A DNA stretch of 64,000 nt from contig NZ_AP023033.1 in NCBI RefSeq assembly GCF_019670125.1, positions 876,501-940,500 of the forward strand, in the 5' to 3' direction. A program made the position numbers and the translations under genes. Positions 27,923 through 36,810 of this stretch are shown here, one piece after another. Numbering within the stretch: the stretch's first letter is position 1; the number at the start of each line of letters is the position of its first letter. The notes under the pieces were generated by a model. That model searched no databases. It worked only from the letters and a program-made list of their open reading frames with translations, and was not told where the DNA came from. This stretch comes from Agarivorans aestuarii. Its GTDB lineage: Bacteria; Pseudomonadota; Gammaproteobacteria; Enterobacterales; Celerinatantimonadaceae.

Positions 27923-29218
27923 ATGAATAAGCTGACCTTAACTCTAGCGTCTGGTCTATTGATGTCTTGTAACTTGGCTTCGGCCCAGTCATTGGAGCAA
28001 GCGGTAGCTAAAGTGCTTACCGAGCATCCACAGCTGCAGTCATCTTTTAATCAATTTAAGGCCAGCAGCGAGCAATACCAAAGTGCCAAAGGCGGTTACT
28101 ACCCAACGGTAGATCTCACCGCTGGTGCAGGTTGGGGCCAACGGGAAACTGAAACTCTGGGCGTAAATAGTGCTAACCCTACTGAAATTGGCGTGAGTAT
28201 TCGCCAGCTTCTGTTTAGTGGTTTTGCTACATCTGGAGAGGTTACTCGTACTGAAAACGAAACCTTGGCCGATCAATGGCTGTTATATAACGATGCTGAA
28301 AACATCGCATTGCGAGTGGTTGATGTTTACCTAGAAGTGATTAAGCAGCAACAGTTATCGGAACTTGCCGAAAGTAATCTGCAAACTCACTTAGCCATTC
28401 AAAAAGACATTAAAAAGCGCACCGATTCGGGGGTTGGCTCTAGTGCCGATTTAACCCAAGTGAATGGTCGTGTTGCCCGAGCAACCACCAATTCTTTGTC
28501 TGCTCAAAATAACCTAATGGATGCGCAAACGCAGTTTTTACGCGTTGTTAATCAGTTACCCAAAGGCTTAGTGCAGCCCGGTGCGGATGTAGCCCTAATA
28601 CCTGCCGATCTTGATGCCGCGCTTGCAGCGGCTTTAGATGTACACCCAACCCTTAAGTCTGCTCAATACGACGTTGCCGCTGCGAATGCGCAAACTACCG
28701 TGGCTAAAGCTAACAACTATCCAGAGATAGCCTTAGAGCTTGATGGTAACTGGGATCGTAACCAAAACGGCTTAGATGATACTAAAGATTATGAGTTGGC
28801 CGCGATGCTCCGCCTACGTTACAACTTGTTTAATGGTGGTAGTGATGCCGCACAAATTCGCCGCAGTGCCTATGATGTTAATCGTGCCAAAGCAGTGGGC
28901 GAAGACGCTTACCGCCAAGTTAGTGAAGGTACCCGTTTAGCCTGGAATGCTTGGGATGTTCTGGTTCGTCAAAAATCCTTTTTACAACAGCATGTTGAAG
29001 CTAGCTATCAAACTGTCGAAGCTTACAAGAAGCAGTTTAACTTAGGTAAGCGTAGCTTGTTAGATGTACTAAATACCGAAAATGAACTATTTGAAGCGCA
29101 AAATGAATTCATTGGTGCCGATATTGATGAACTTCGCGCTAAATACCGCTTACTCAATGCAACGGGCTTATTGCTCGAAGCATTACGTGTTAATCGACCA
29201 GAGGACTGGACTTTTTAA
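27923..29218 (+). CDS. lapE: TolC-family outer-membrane channel LapE
   Basis: Outer-membrane efflux/export channel, 431 residues, two TolC repeats. Signal peptide MNKLTLTLASGLLMSCNLASAQ. Seen: SLEQAVAKVLTEHPQLQSSF, the first barrel half GWGQRETETLGVNSANPTE, and RYNLFNGGSDAAQIRRSAYD with the NLFNGG turn, then FNLGKRSLLDVLNTENELFEA. ATG 27923 follows AAGGAG and gives a proper signal sequence; the frame extends to 27896. Its TAA overlaps the next ATG by one base. Confidence 0.93.
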   Translation: MNKLTLTLASGLLMSCNLASAQSLEQAVAKVLTEHPQLQSSFNQFKASSEQYQSAKGGYYPTVDLTAGAGWGQRETETLGVNSANPTEIGVSIRQLLFSGFATSGEVTRTENETLADQWLLYNDAENIALRVVDVYLEVIKQQQLSELAESNLQTHLAIQKDIKKRTDSGVGSSADLTQVNGRVARATTNSLSAQNNLMDAQTQFLRVVNQLPKGLVQPGADVALIPADLDAALAAALDVHPTLKSAQYDVAAANAQTTVAKANNYPEIALELDGNWDRNQNGLDDTKDYELAAMLRLRYNLFNGGSDAAQIRRSAYDVNRAKAVGEDAYRQVSEGTRLAWNAWDVLVRQKSFLQQHVEASYQTVEAYKKQFNLGKRSLLDVLNTENELFEAQNEFIGADIDELRAKYRLLNATGLLLEALRVNRPEDWTF

Positions 29219-29820
29219 TGAAAAAAAAGAGCGTAATTGTCGCAGCGGCTATTTTGGCCTTAACTGCGTGTAGTCAAACTGCTGATACTTATAAAGCTGA
29301 GCCAGCTAACTACGACCGCCAAGACCAAGACATTGATGGTGTTATTAATGAACGGGATCTTTGCCCTGATACCGAAGCCGGTGCAGCGGTTGATAATGAT
29401 GGCTGCTCAGAGTTTCAAAGCGTAGATGATGGTTATGAATTAATGGTCTTTTTTGGCCACGACTCAAGCAATCTAACAGATGAATATGCACCGCAGCTTC
29501 AACAAGTTGCCGAATTTATGCAGAATTACCCAGAGGTGAAAATCAGTGTTGAAGGCTACGCCAGTGCCAGTGGCAGTAAGTCTTACAACCTTAAGCTGTC
29601 TAAACGTCGCGCAGCAAGCGTACGCCAGCAATTAATTGACGACTACGCTGTGAGCGCAGAGCGCATTGAACTAGAAGCGATTGGCGAAGAAGAGCTATTG
29701 GCTGCTGGCGATACAAAACAAGCGGAAGCGGCCAATCGCCGTGCGCGAATTTTTGTACAAGAACAATACCGCAAAGTAGTTCCTCGTTGGTCAATTTACA
29801 CGCCGCACTTAAAGCAGTAA
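29218..29820 (+). CDS. OmpA-like peptidoglycan-associated lipoprotein
   Basis: A 200-residue envelope lipoprotein. Signal MKKKSVIVAAAILALTAC with lipobox LTAC at C18. A calcium-binding-like segment QDQDIDGVINERDLCPDTE is followed by the OmpA C-terminal domain about 75-190 (YELMVFFGHDSSNL, VEGYASASGSKSYN, LSKRRAASVRQQL, ANRRARIFV), which binds peptidoglycan. The same position, after the TolC gene and before lapG, is held by an OmpA gene in the Shewanella bpfA operon. A role in anchoring the secretion channel or adhesin to the wall is inferred. Confidence 0.9.
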   Translation: MKKKSVIVAAAILALTACSQTADTYKAEPANYDRQDQDIDGVINERDLCPDTEAGAAVDNDGCSEFQSVDDGYELMVFFGHDSSNLTDEYAPQLQQVAEFMQNYPEVKISVEGYASASGSKSYNLKLSKRRAASVRQQLIDDYAVSAERIELEAIGEEELLAAGDTKQAEAANRRARIFVQEQYRKVVPRWSIYTPHLKQ

Positions 29821-29827
29821 TCAGCTA

Positions 29828-30499
29828 ATGCGAGGGCTTTTAGCTAGGTGGTGGATAGCATTATTGGCTTGGCCAATATTGTTATTTGCTACCGCTTACC
29901 AGCTAGAAGAACTCGCTAGTACTGTTCGTAGTTTCTACGGTGAAAAGGCCGAACTTAGGGTTCGCGCCTGGCGAGAATTGATTGAAGACAGCCATTCCAT
30001 AGCAGAAGCTGACCAGCTTCGTGCCATCAACGATTTTTTCAACCAAATGCAGTTTGTTGATGACATTGAGGTGTGGGGACAAGAAGATTATTGGGCCACT
30101 CCCGTTGAGTTTTTGGGCGCTGCAGCCGGAGATTGTGATGACTTTAGCATCGCCAAATACTTCTCTTTAATAGAGCTGGGCGTAAGCGATGAAAAGATGC
30201 GCTTAGTCTATGTAAAATCTCTTACTTACAACCAATTTCATATGGTGGTGGCGTATTATGAAACGCCTTCATCAGTGCCGATTATTCTCGATAACATCAA
30301 TCCAAATATATTGCCGGCGACGCAGCGTGGTGATCTAGTGCCCATTTATAGCTTTAATGGTCAGCACTTGTGGTTGATGAAAGAAAAAGGCCGTGGTCAG
30401 TTAGCCGGCAAATCTAGCCGCCTCAAGCTTTGGACCGATCTCCAGCAACGCTGGCGGCTAAACAAACTTAAAAAACCAGTAAAGAATTTCGATGCTTAG
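29828..30499 (+). CDS. lapG: LapG periplasmic cysteine protease
   Basis: Transglutaminase-like (DUF920) protease that cuts LapA-type adhesins at the N-terminal TAAG when not sequestered by LapD. 223 residues. N-terminal hydrophobic signal WWIALLAWPILLFATAYQ. Catalytic triad seen: C103 in GAAAGDCDDFSIAKY, H138 in YNQFHMVVAYY, D155 in IILDNINPN. Family members bind Ca2+ with acidic residues near the GDCDD block. Located between the OmpA-like gene and lapD with only 7-9 base gaps. Confidence 0.95.
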   Translation: MRGLLARWWIALLAWPILLFATAYQLEELASTVRSFYGEKAELRVRAWRELIEDSHSIAEADQLRAINDFFNQMQFVDDIEVWGQEDYWATPVEFLGAAAGDCDDFSIAKYFSLIELGVSDEKMRLVYVKSLTYNQFHMVVAYYETPSSVPIILDNINPNILPATQRGDLVPIYSFNGQHLWLMKEKGRGQLAGKSSRLKLWTDLQQRWRLNKLKKPVKNFDA

Positions 30500-30508
30500 G
30501 GGAACACT

Positions 30509-32440
30509 ATGACCTTATATCGCCAGTTGTTAATTGTGGTACTGCTTATCTACGGCGGCCTGCTGGCTGTGGTATTTAGTATCGAAATTGGCAATACCCG
30601 TAGTTATTTGTCTGAGCAGCAACTATCAGATGTAAACAATACAAGCACTTCTTTAGGTTTATCCCTAAGCCCCTATCTAGAAGATGGGGATGCAATTGGC
30701 GCTGAATCGGTCATTAACGCCATGTTTGACAGTGGCTACTATCAGCAAATTAGTCTTAAGTTGTTTGCCGACGACAGCCTGATCGACCGCCAAAACTCTC
30801 GCTCTATTGATGGCGTACCTGAGTGGTTTACTTCACTTGAATTATTTCAGCCCAGCGCTCAAGAACAGGTATTAACCAGTGGTTGGATGCAGCTAGGCGA
30901 ACTAAAAGTAGTTGGCCACCCAGGCTATGCCTATTTGCAACTGTGGAACGCCATGGTTGATTTAGCAAAGCTGTTTGTCGTGGGGTACTTAGCAACGGTG
31001 TTGCTATTAATGCGGGCGCTACGTTATTTGTTAAAACCACTGGAGCAAATTCAACAGCAAGCTAAGTTAATTGAGCAGCGTAATTTTGGCCAAACTATTC
31101 CGTTGCCACACACTCAAGAGTTGCGCAGTGTAGTGGGTGCAATTAACCATATGTCGGATAACATTGCCCAGCAGTTTGAGAACCAAGTTCAGGAAGCCAG
31201 CGCGTTGCGCCAGCAAGCTTTTCAGGACTCAGTGTCAGGCTTAGGAAATCGTGCTTACTTCATCAGTCAAAGCAAATCTTGGTTGGCTGAATCGGGGGTG
31301 GGAGGAGTTGCGTTATTGTCTCTCGATATTATTGAAGCCATTCACGTGCGCGATGGTTTTAGTGCTCGGGATGAGTTTATTCATTCTGTAGGGGAGCTGT
31401 TTACCGCTTATACCCAGCAACAGCAGCAATTGGTATTTGCCCGCATTAGCAATTTAGAATTTGCGGTCTTAGCCGAAGGTTTCGACCAGCAACAATTGTT
31501 GCAGCTCGCAGAGCAAATTAATAAAGATTTATTGTCCCGTTTAGCTACGTGGAAGCAGTACATGCCTCGACCATTGGTGATGGGCTTAGTATTGCGCCAA
31601 AAAGATGAAAACATAGGCGAGCTATTAACTGCAGCAGATACCGCGTTACATAACGCTCGCGAGTTGCGCGAAGGCTTCTTTAGTTTGGCCGATGTTGAGC
31701 ATACTCATATTCCGCGTAGCCAATGGAAGCAGCTACTTGAAAATACCATTAGTCGCCAAAGCTTGGCTTACAAGGCGCAGGTGGTTAACTTTATTCATAG
31801 CGACAAGGTATTGCACCACGAGTTGTTTACCACCATTGAAGTGGATGCTCAGCATTACGCTGCTGGTCAGTTTATGCCGGCGGTTGAGCAATTTAGATTG
31901 GGCGCTCAGTTTGACCAAATGGTGGTTGAGCAAGCCGCGCGAGCTTTGCAGCAGGACAATAACTTAAGCTTGGCGATTAACTTAACTTTATCGGCCATTA
32001 GCGAAGCGAGCTTTTTAGCGTGGTTAGTAGAACTGGCGCAGCAGTATCAAACGGTGGCATCGCGAATGGCCTTTGAAATTCCAGAGACCGCTTTTTTGCA
32101 AGAGAATACCCAGTTAGAAGCCAGCTTAGATAGCTTAAGAGAGCTTGGTTTCCAAATTGGTATTGATCAGTACGGGCGTAACCTAAACTCGCTAAGCTAC
32201 TTAAGCCGGGTTAAACCTAATTACGTTAAGATCGACTATGGTTATACCGCACAAGCCTTGGCTGAAGATGGTGATAGCCACTTCTTAAGTGCAATTTGTC
32301 GTGCTGCTAGAAACTTACAAATTGTAACCGTGGCGCAAAGGGTAGAGAATCAGCAGCAAGTAGAGCTGCTATCGGCCTTGCCGGTAGACGCCTATCAAGG
32401 TTATGTTGCCCCTCCTCAGCGCTTTACGTTGAGCGAATAA
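30509..32440 (+). CDS. lapD: LapD-type c-di-GMP receptor, degenerate GGDEF-EAL
   Basis: Inner-membrane switch that binds cytosolic c-di-GMP and then holds LapG in the periplasm, protecting the adhesin. 643 residues. Order: TM1 about 5-26, periplasmic LapD/MoxY domain about 27-150, TM2 about 150-170, HAMP about 172-225 (YLLKPLEQIQQQAK), GGDEF-like about 240-390, EAL-like about 395-640. The cyclase signature is SNLEF (314-318) instead of GGDEF, and the EAL core reads TIEVDA, so both enzyme activities are lost as in LapD, while the fold blocks FEIPETAF and VKPNYVKIDYGYT remain. Directly follows lapG. Confidence 0.94.
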   Translation: MTLYRQLLIVVLLIYGGLLAVVFSIEIGNTRSYLSEQQLSDVNNTSTSLGLSLSPYLEDGDAIGAESVINAMFDSGYYQQISLKLFADDSLIDRQNSRSIDGVPEWFTSLELFQPSAQEQVLTSGWMQLGELKVVGHPGYAYLQLWNAMVDLAKLFVVGYLATVLLLMRALRYLLKPLEQIQQQAKLIEQRNFGQTIPLPHTQELRSVVGAINHMSDNIAQQFENQVQEASALRQQAFQDSVSGLGNRAYFISQSKSWLAESGVGGVALLSLDIIEAIHVRDGFSARDEFIHSVGELFTAYTQQQQQLVFARISNLEFAVLAEGFDQQQLLQLAEQINKDLLSRLATWKQYMPRPLVMGLVLRQKDENIGELLTAADTALHNARELREGFFSLADVEHTHIPRSQWKQLLENTISRQSLAYKAQVVNFIHSDKVLHHELFTTIEVDAQHYAAGQFMPAVEQFRLGAQFDQMVVEQAARALQQDNNLSLAINLTLSAISEASFLAWLVELAQQYQTVASRMAFEIPETAFLQENTQLEASLDSLRELGFQIGIDQYGRNLNSLSYLSRVKPNYVKIDYGYTAQALAEDGDSHFLSAICRAARNLQIVTVAQRVENQQQVELLSALPVDAYQGYVAPPQRFTLSE

Positions 32441-32466
32441 GCAATCTAGATTAGCAGAGGTAAATA

Positions 32467-33156
32467 ATGAACAAATTATTGTTAGCGGGCTTGGTTGCCT
32501 GCAGTGTTAGCATCTCTCCGGTATTTGCCGCCTTACTGCATACTAGCGGTGAGGCGAAGTTAGTGGTAATTGCCGACCAAGTGCAGGTGGACTTACATGC
32601 TACTAGTCTGGCAAAAACGGCCAGTGATGCTAAACAGCAGGTAGATAAAATAGTTAAAGTTACTCAATCAAACCTTGCCAATTTATTAACTGACTCTGAC
32701 CGCTTTGAAGCCAGCCAACTGCAAATTCAGGCCGAATATAAATACCAAGACCGCGAGCGCGTATTTGTTGGCTATCGTGCACAGCGCAGCATTATTGTTG
32801 AGCTAGCTAACCTCGACGGCTTAACTCGAATTCTTGATGCCGCCATGTTAAGTGGGGTGAATGAAGTACGCCAACTACAATACAAAAGCTCGCAAGAAGA
32901 GCAGTACAAGCAACAAGTACGGGCAATGGCAGTAAGTGACTCTTATGTAAAAGCGAAGCAATTGGCCGAAGGCTATGACGGCCAGCTAGGCCCGGTGGTT
33001 GAAGTTAATTACCGTAACCAATCTGCCATTCCAATGATGAAAATAGAGCGCGCCACCCTTGCCGCAACCGATGCGAATGCTGGCTCTTATCAGGCTGCTC
33101 AACTTATTTATAGAGATAGTGTTGATGTGAGTTTTGAAGTACTGACCGAAGACTAG
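32467..33156 (+). CDS. Periplasmic SIMPL-domain (DUF541) protein
   Basis: Exported 229-residue protein with signal MNKLLLAGLVACSVSISPVFAAL. The body fits SIMPL/DUF541 (YggE-like): HTSGEAKLVVIADQVQVDL, YRAQRSIIVELANLDGLTRIL, and the helical SDSYVKAKQLAEGYDGQLG. These proteins form beta-rich rings and are linked to envelope or oxidative stress, without a defined biochemical role. It follows lapD by only 26 bases behind GCAGAGG, so it probably belongs to the lap operon, an association I do not recognise as standard. Confidence 0.8.
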   Translation: MNKLLLAGLVACSVSISPVFAALLHTSGEAKLVVIADQVQVDLHATSLAKTASDAKQQVDKIVKVTQSNLANLLTDSDRFEASQLQIQAEYKYQDRERVFVGYRAQRSIIVELANLDGLTRILDAAMLSGVNEVRQLQYKSSQEEQYKQQVRAMAVSDSYVKAKQLAEGYDGQLGPVVEVNYRNQSAIPMMKIERATLAATDANAGSYQAAQLIYRDSVDVSFEVLTED

Positions 33157-33204
33157 TCTCTCGGCTTGTTCTCGCAGAAACAAAGCTTACTTAATGACTA
33201 AAAA

Positions 33205-33257
33205 ATAAAGCCCAAGCGCTGCTAAGTGATAAGCAGGCTTGGGCTTTATGGTTTTTC
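33205..33257. terminator. Bidirectional terminator after the lap operon
   Basis: Stem ATAAAGCCCAAGC (33205-33217) / GCTTGGGCTTTAT (33237-33249), with additional GCTGCT/AGCAG pairing inside and T or A runs outside. It lies between the convergent SIMPL gene and the sugar ABC operon. Confidence 0.85.
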
Positions 33258-33262
33258 CAAGA

Positions 33263-34237
33263 CTAATAAGCCGCGTCGGCCACTACAAAATCGGTGGCGT
33301 TATTGGTGTCGACAAGCTCAGCCGCTAAAATCACTCGCGACGGTGCACTGTGGTACATTTTGCCTAACATTTCATGGCGAGCACCAGTAATCGCTAAGGC
33401 AATGCCAGAGGCAACCATGCTAGGTGGGTAAGTGACGGTAGCGCGAACTACTGGGTTACCATCTACCACCATTTTGATGATGTCTTGCGAGCCAGCCCCA
33501 CCTAATACGGTTTTAATGTCGGTTCGGCCAGATTCTTTAATCGCCTGCATAACCCCTTTTAGCATGTCATCATCTTGGCACCAAACTGCGTCAATTTCTG
33601 GGTGTTTTTGTAAATAGTTTTCCATTACCGCTAAGGCTTTTTGGGTAGACCAATCGGCAGGTTGGCTATCGAGAATACTCATGCCTTTGTGCTGTGAAAT
33701 GACCTCGTTAAACGCATCTACACGTTGCTTGTTAATCGGAATAGACATGCCTTCAATCACTACGACCTTGCCTTTACCATCCATTTCTTTCGCTAGCCAT
33801 TCACCACTTACGCTGCCTAAGCCTGCATTGTCGCCAGCAATAAACACATTTTGTGCAGGCGTTTCTAGTTCGCGGTCTACAACTACCGTGTAAATGCCAC
33901 TGCCGTAGGCTTCCTCAATCACTTTTTGTAAGGTGGCAGGGTTATGCGGCAGTATCACTAAGGCATCGATGCCTTTGATCATCAAATCTTCTACATCGCC
34001 AACTTGTTTTGAACCAGAGCTGGCAGCCACTACGTAAAACTCTATATCGTCTTCACTTTTCTTAAAGTCGTCGGCGGCTTTTTCTGCCCACCACAACAAG
34101 CCTGCGGTCCAACCGTGGTCTGCTGAGGGAACGGATACACCCACTTTTAAGGTTTTAGCTACTGCGGCATTTAAGCCCAAAGAGGCTATAAAAGTGGCGG
34201 CAAGTAGTAGTTTTCCTATGTGTTGCAATAAACGCAT
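33263..34237 (-). CDS. Sugar ABC transporter, periplasmic binding protein
   Basis: Type I periplasmic binding protein of 324 residues, ribose/inositol class. Signal MRLLQHIGKLLLAATFIASL ... AAVAK. Seen: LKVGVSVPSADHGWTAGLLW, VEDLMIKGIDALVILPHNP, VVVDRELETP with the ligand-contact region, GDNAGLGSVSGEWLA and WCQDDDMLKGVMQAI. Last gene of a five-gene minus-strand operon (isomerase, dehydrogenase, ATPase, permease, binding protein). The sugar is unknown. Confidence 0.92.
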   Translation of the reverse strand: MRLLQHIGKLLLAATFIASLGLNAAVAKTLKVGVSVPSADHGWTAGLLWWAEKAADDFKKSEDDIEFYVVAASSGSKQVGDVEDLMIKGIDALVILPHNPATLQKVIEEAYGSGIYTVVVDRELETPAQNVFIAGDNAGLGSVSGEWLAKEMDGKGKVVVIEGMSIPINKQRVDAFNEVISQHKGMSILDSQPADWSTQKALAVMENYLQKHPEIDAVWCQDDDMLKGVMQAIKESGRTDIKTVLGGAGSQDIIKMVVDGNPVVRATVTYPPSMVASGIALAITGARHEMLGKMYHSAPSRVILAAELVDTNNATDFVVADAAY

Positions 34238-34273
34238 GAGTTACTCTCCTTTGTATTAATGTACGGTGTGGGT

Positions 34274-35278
34274 TTAGCGATCGCGTTTAAATTGCATGAG
34301 CACTGCAATCAAAATCACTAAGCCTTTTACCGTTCCTTGTAAGTAGGGGGACACCCCCATTAAATTCAGCATGTTGTTAATAATGCCTAATATGATGGCG
34401 CCGATAACGGTGCCCCATAAGGTGCCTTTGCCGCCAGACAGCGAAGTGCCGCCTATTACAACCGCTGCAATGGCGTCGAGTTCGTAAAACAAGCCCGCAT
34501 CACCAGGGCTCACCGAATTTAATCGTGATGACAGCATCACCGCAGACAAACCCACGGTGAAACCAACAATCACAAAAGTAAGAAAATAAACGCGCTGTAC
34601 ATTAATCGCAGAATAGGTGGCCACTTTGGGGTTAGAGCCCACCGCACATACATGGCGGCCAAAAGCGGTATGCCGCAAGATAAGGTGGCCTAAAAATGCG
34701 AGACCAATAAACAGCCAAACAGGAATAGGAATGCCCAGCCAATAGCCGCCACCAATGTCGGGGTAGTGACTATTTTGCGAGACCATTTCTCCGGCATCAC
34801 TAATGTATAGGGTTAAGGAGCGGAATATAGACATGGTTGCCAAGGTGGCGACAAACGCGGTGATTTTCCCTTTGGTGGTAAGTAAACCATTTACCGCGCC
34901 AAAAGCTGCGCCCATCGCCATTGCTGCAGCAATAGAAACGGTCACTGCCATCCACCCATCACCTAAATAGTTGAGCAGCATAATCACCAGTACACCCACT
35001 AAGGCGACCATTGAACCCACCGATAAATCTATTCCGCCGGCAATAATCACAAAGGTCATTCCTAGGGCAATAATGCCGGTATAGGAGACTTGTCTAAGCA
35101 CATTGGTAAGATTTCTTGGGATAAGGAAGTGGTCACTGGCCATGGCCGACAGCACCACCAAAATGAGTAATGCGACTAAAGGAGCCCAGTTAGACAGAGT
35201 AAATTTAGGCAGCTTATTTAACCAACTGGAATTAGGGCTTAGCCCAGATTTTTGATTCATTTTAGCAACCTCACTCAT
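34274..35278 (-). CDS. Sugar ABC transporter permease, RbsC type
   Basis: Inner-membrane permease of 334 residues, ribose/galactose class. About eight to ten hydrophobic segments. Seen: NVLRQVSYTGIIALGMTFVI followed by IAGGIDLSVGSMVAL, the family landmark, and AAVVIGGTSLSGGKGTLWG for ATPase coupling. ATG overlaps the ATPase stop by four bases. Confidence 0.94.
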   Translation of the reverse strand: MSEVAKMNQKSGLSPNSSWLNKLPKFTLSNWAPLVALLILVVLSAMASDHFLIPRNLTNVLRQVSYTGIIALGMTFVIIAGGIDLSVGSMVALVGVLVIMLLNYLGDGWMAVTVSIAAAMAMGAAFGAVNGLLTTKGKITAFVATLATMSIFRSLTLYISDAGEMVSQNSHYPDIGGGYWLGIPIPVWLFIGLAFLGHLILRHTAFGRHVCAVGSNPKVATYSAINVQRVYFLTFVIVGFTVGLSAVMLSSRLNSVSPGDAGLFYELDAIAAVVIGGTSLSGGKGTLWGTVIGAIILGIINNMLNLMGVSPYLQGTVKGLVILIAVLMQFKRDR

Positions 35279-36810
35279 TGGGGGCTCTCCTGCATCGGCG
35301 TAGATACCGGCGTTGCCTGGCTTTGCAGACCTGCGGCCAAAAACATGATTTGTTGTTCGTTGATTTCTTGTTCACGCAGCTCTCCTTGAATTTGGCCTTC
35401 GCGCATCACCAAAACTCGGTGGGCAAGGCCAATGAGTTCTTCCATGTCTGATGAGATCACCACAACTGCTAAACCTTGCTCGGTCATGCTTTGGATAAAG
35501 TGGTAGATTTCTTTCTTGGTATTTACATCGACGCCCCGAGTGGGTTCGTCGAGAATCAGTATTTGCGGCTGGGTATCCATCCATTTTGATAAATACACCT
35601 TTTGTTGATTGCCTCCGCTTAAGTAAAGAAGTTCGGTATCTATGGAAGCCGCTTTAATGTCGAATTTACGCACATATTGCTGTGCTTGTTGGCGAGCCTT
35701 GCCGTGGTTAATTAAGCCTTTGCAATAGCTCCCTAGTGAAATAAGGCTAATGTTCTCGGGTAAATTAAAGCTCATGGTTAGCCCGCAGCCTTGGCGATCT
35801 TCGCTTAAGTAGGCCAAGCCATGTTTTACCGCGTCTTTAATATTGTGAATGGTGACGGCTTGTTGATGAATAAAGATCTTGCCGCTTTGGCGACGGCGTA
35901 ACCCCATTATCGCTTCTGCTGTTTCGGTGCGCCCGCTGCCAATTAAGCCGGCAAATCCCAATACTTCACCTTGGCGCACTTCAAAGCTAATTTGCTTAAG
36001 TAAGTTTTTAACATTCAAATCATCGACTTTAAGTGCCACTTTGCTTTGTACTTTAGAGCGCGGCGGAAAAACTTGGTTAAGCTCACGCCCAACCATTTTT
36101 TTCGCCATGTCTTGTTCGTCAATGTCACTCACTTGGTCAACCGAAATTAACGCGCCATCGCGCAAAATAATTAGGCGATCGCATAGCTGTTTCACTTCTT
36201 TAAGTTTGTGCGAGATAAACAAAATCGTTACGCCTTGCGCTTTTAGCTTATCGATAAGCTTGAATAGCACGGTAACTTCTTGGCTGGTTAACACCGTGGT
36301 GGGTTCATCCATGATCAGAATACGCGCATCATTTACTAATGCTTTTGCTATCTCCACCATTTGTTTTTCGGCCACGCTCAGTGCTTCAATTAGCGCATCT
36401 GGCGACAAATCTGTTTCTAATAAACTCAATAGTTGGAGGGTACGTTGGCGCATGGCTTTTTTGTTAAGAAACAGGCTGCCTTTTAACTCTTGGCCTAAAA
36501 AAATATTTTCAAACACACTTAGGCTGGCGATTAAGTTAAATTCCTGTGGAATCATCGCAATGCCCAAGGTCTTGGCGTCTGCGGGGCTGTTTATCTCAAC
36601 GGCTTTGCCATTAACTAGCACTTGGCCGCTACTGCGCTGATAAATGCCAGAGATAATTTTTAGCAAGGTAGATTTACCGGCGCCATTTTCACCAAGAATG
36701 CCCATTACTTCGCCTGGTTGCACCTCAACGCTAATGCCGTGTAAAACTTTTACTCCAGAAAAGCTTTTAGTGATTTTATCCAAGCTAAGAATAGGTTTAG
36801 GCAAGCTCAT
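35275..36810 (-). CDS. Sugar ABC transporter ATPase, RbsA type
   Basis: Cytosolic ATPase with two tandem nucleotide-binding domains, 511 residues as in RbsA/MglA. First domain: Walker A GENGAGKSTL, signature SVAEKQM, Walker B ILIMDEPTTVL. Second domain: degenerate Walker A GLIGSGRTE and signature LSGGNQQKV, Walker B ILILDEPTRGVD, as usual for the class. ATG 36810 follows GGAGAATGTTC; the frame extends to 36840. Overlaps the upstream dehydrogenase gene by 14 bases. Confidence 0.94.
   Translation of the reverse strand: MSLPKPILSLDKITKSFSGVKVLHGISVEVQPGEVMGILGENGAGKSTLLKIISGIYQRSSGQVLVNGKAVEINSPADAKTLGIAMIPQEFNLIASLSVFENIFLGQELKGSLFLNKKAMRQRTLQLLSLLETDLSPDALIEALSVAEKQMVEIAKALVNDARILIMDEPTTVLTSQEVTVLFKLIDKLKAQGVTILFISHKLKEVKQLCDRLIILRDGALISVDQVSDIDEQDMAKKMVGRELNQVFPPRSKVQSKVALKVDDLNVKNLLKQISFEVRQGEVLGFAGLIGSGRTETAEAIMGLRRRQSGKIFIHQQAVTIHNIKDAVKHGLAYLSEDRQGCGLTMSFNLPENISLISLGSYCKGLINHGKARQQAQQYVRKFDIKAASIDTELLYLSGGNQQKVYLSKWMDTQPQILILDEPTRGVDVNTKKEIYHFIQSMTEQGLAVVVISSDMEELIGLAHRVLVMREGQIQGELREQEINEQQIMFLAAGLQSQATPVSTPMQESPQ

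Noticed and set aside
35879-36640. Plus-strand frame of 253 codons.
   Set aside because: Antisense to the ABC ATPase with both ATP-binding domains. Composition is that of a reverse frame.
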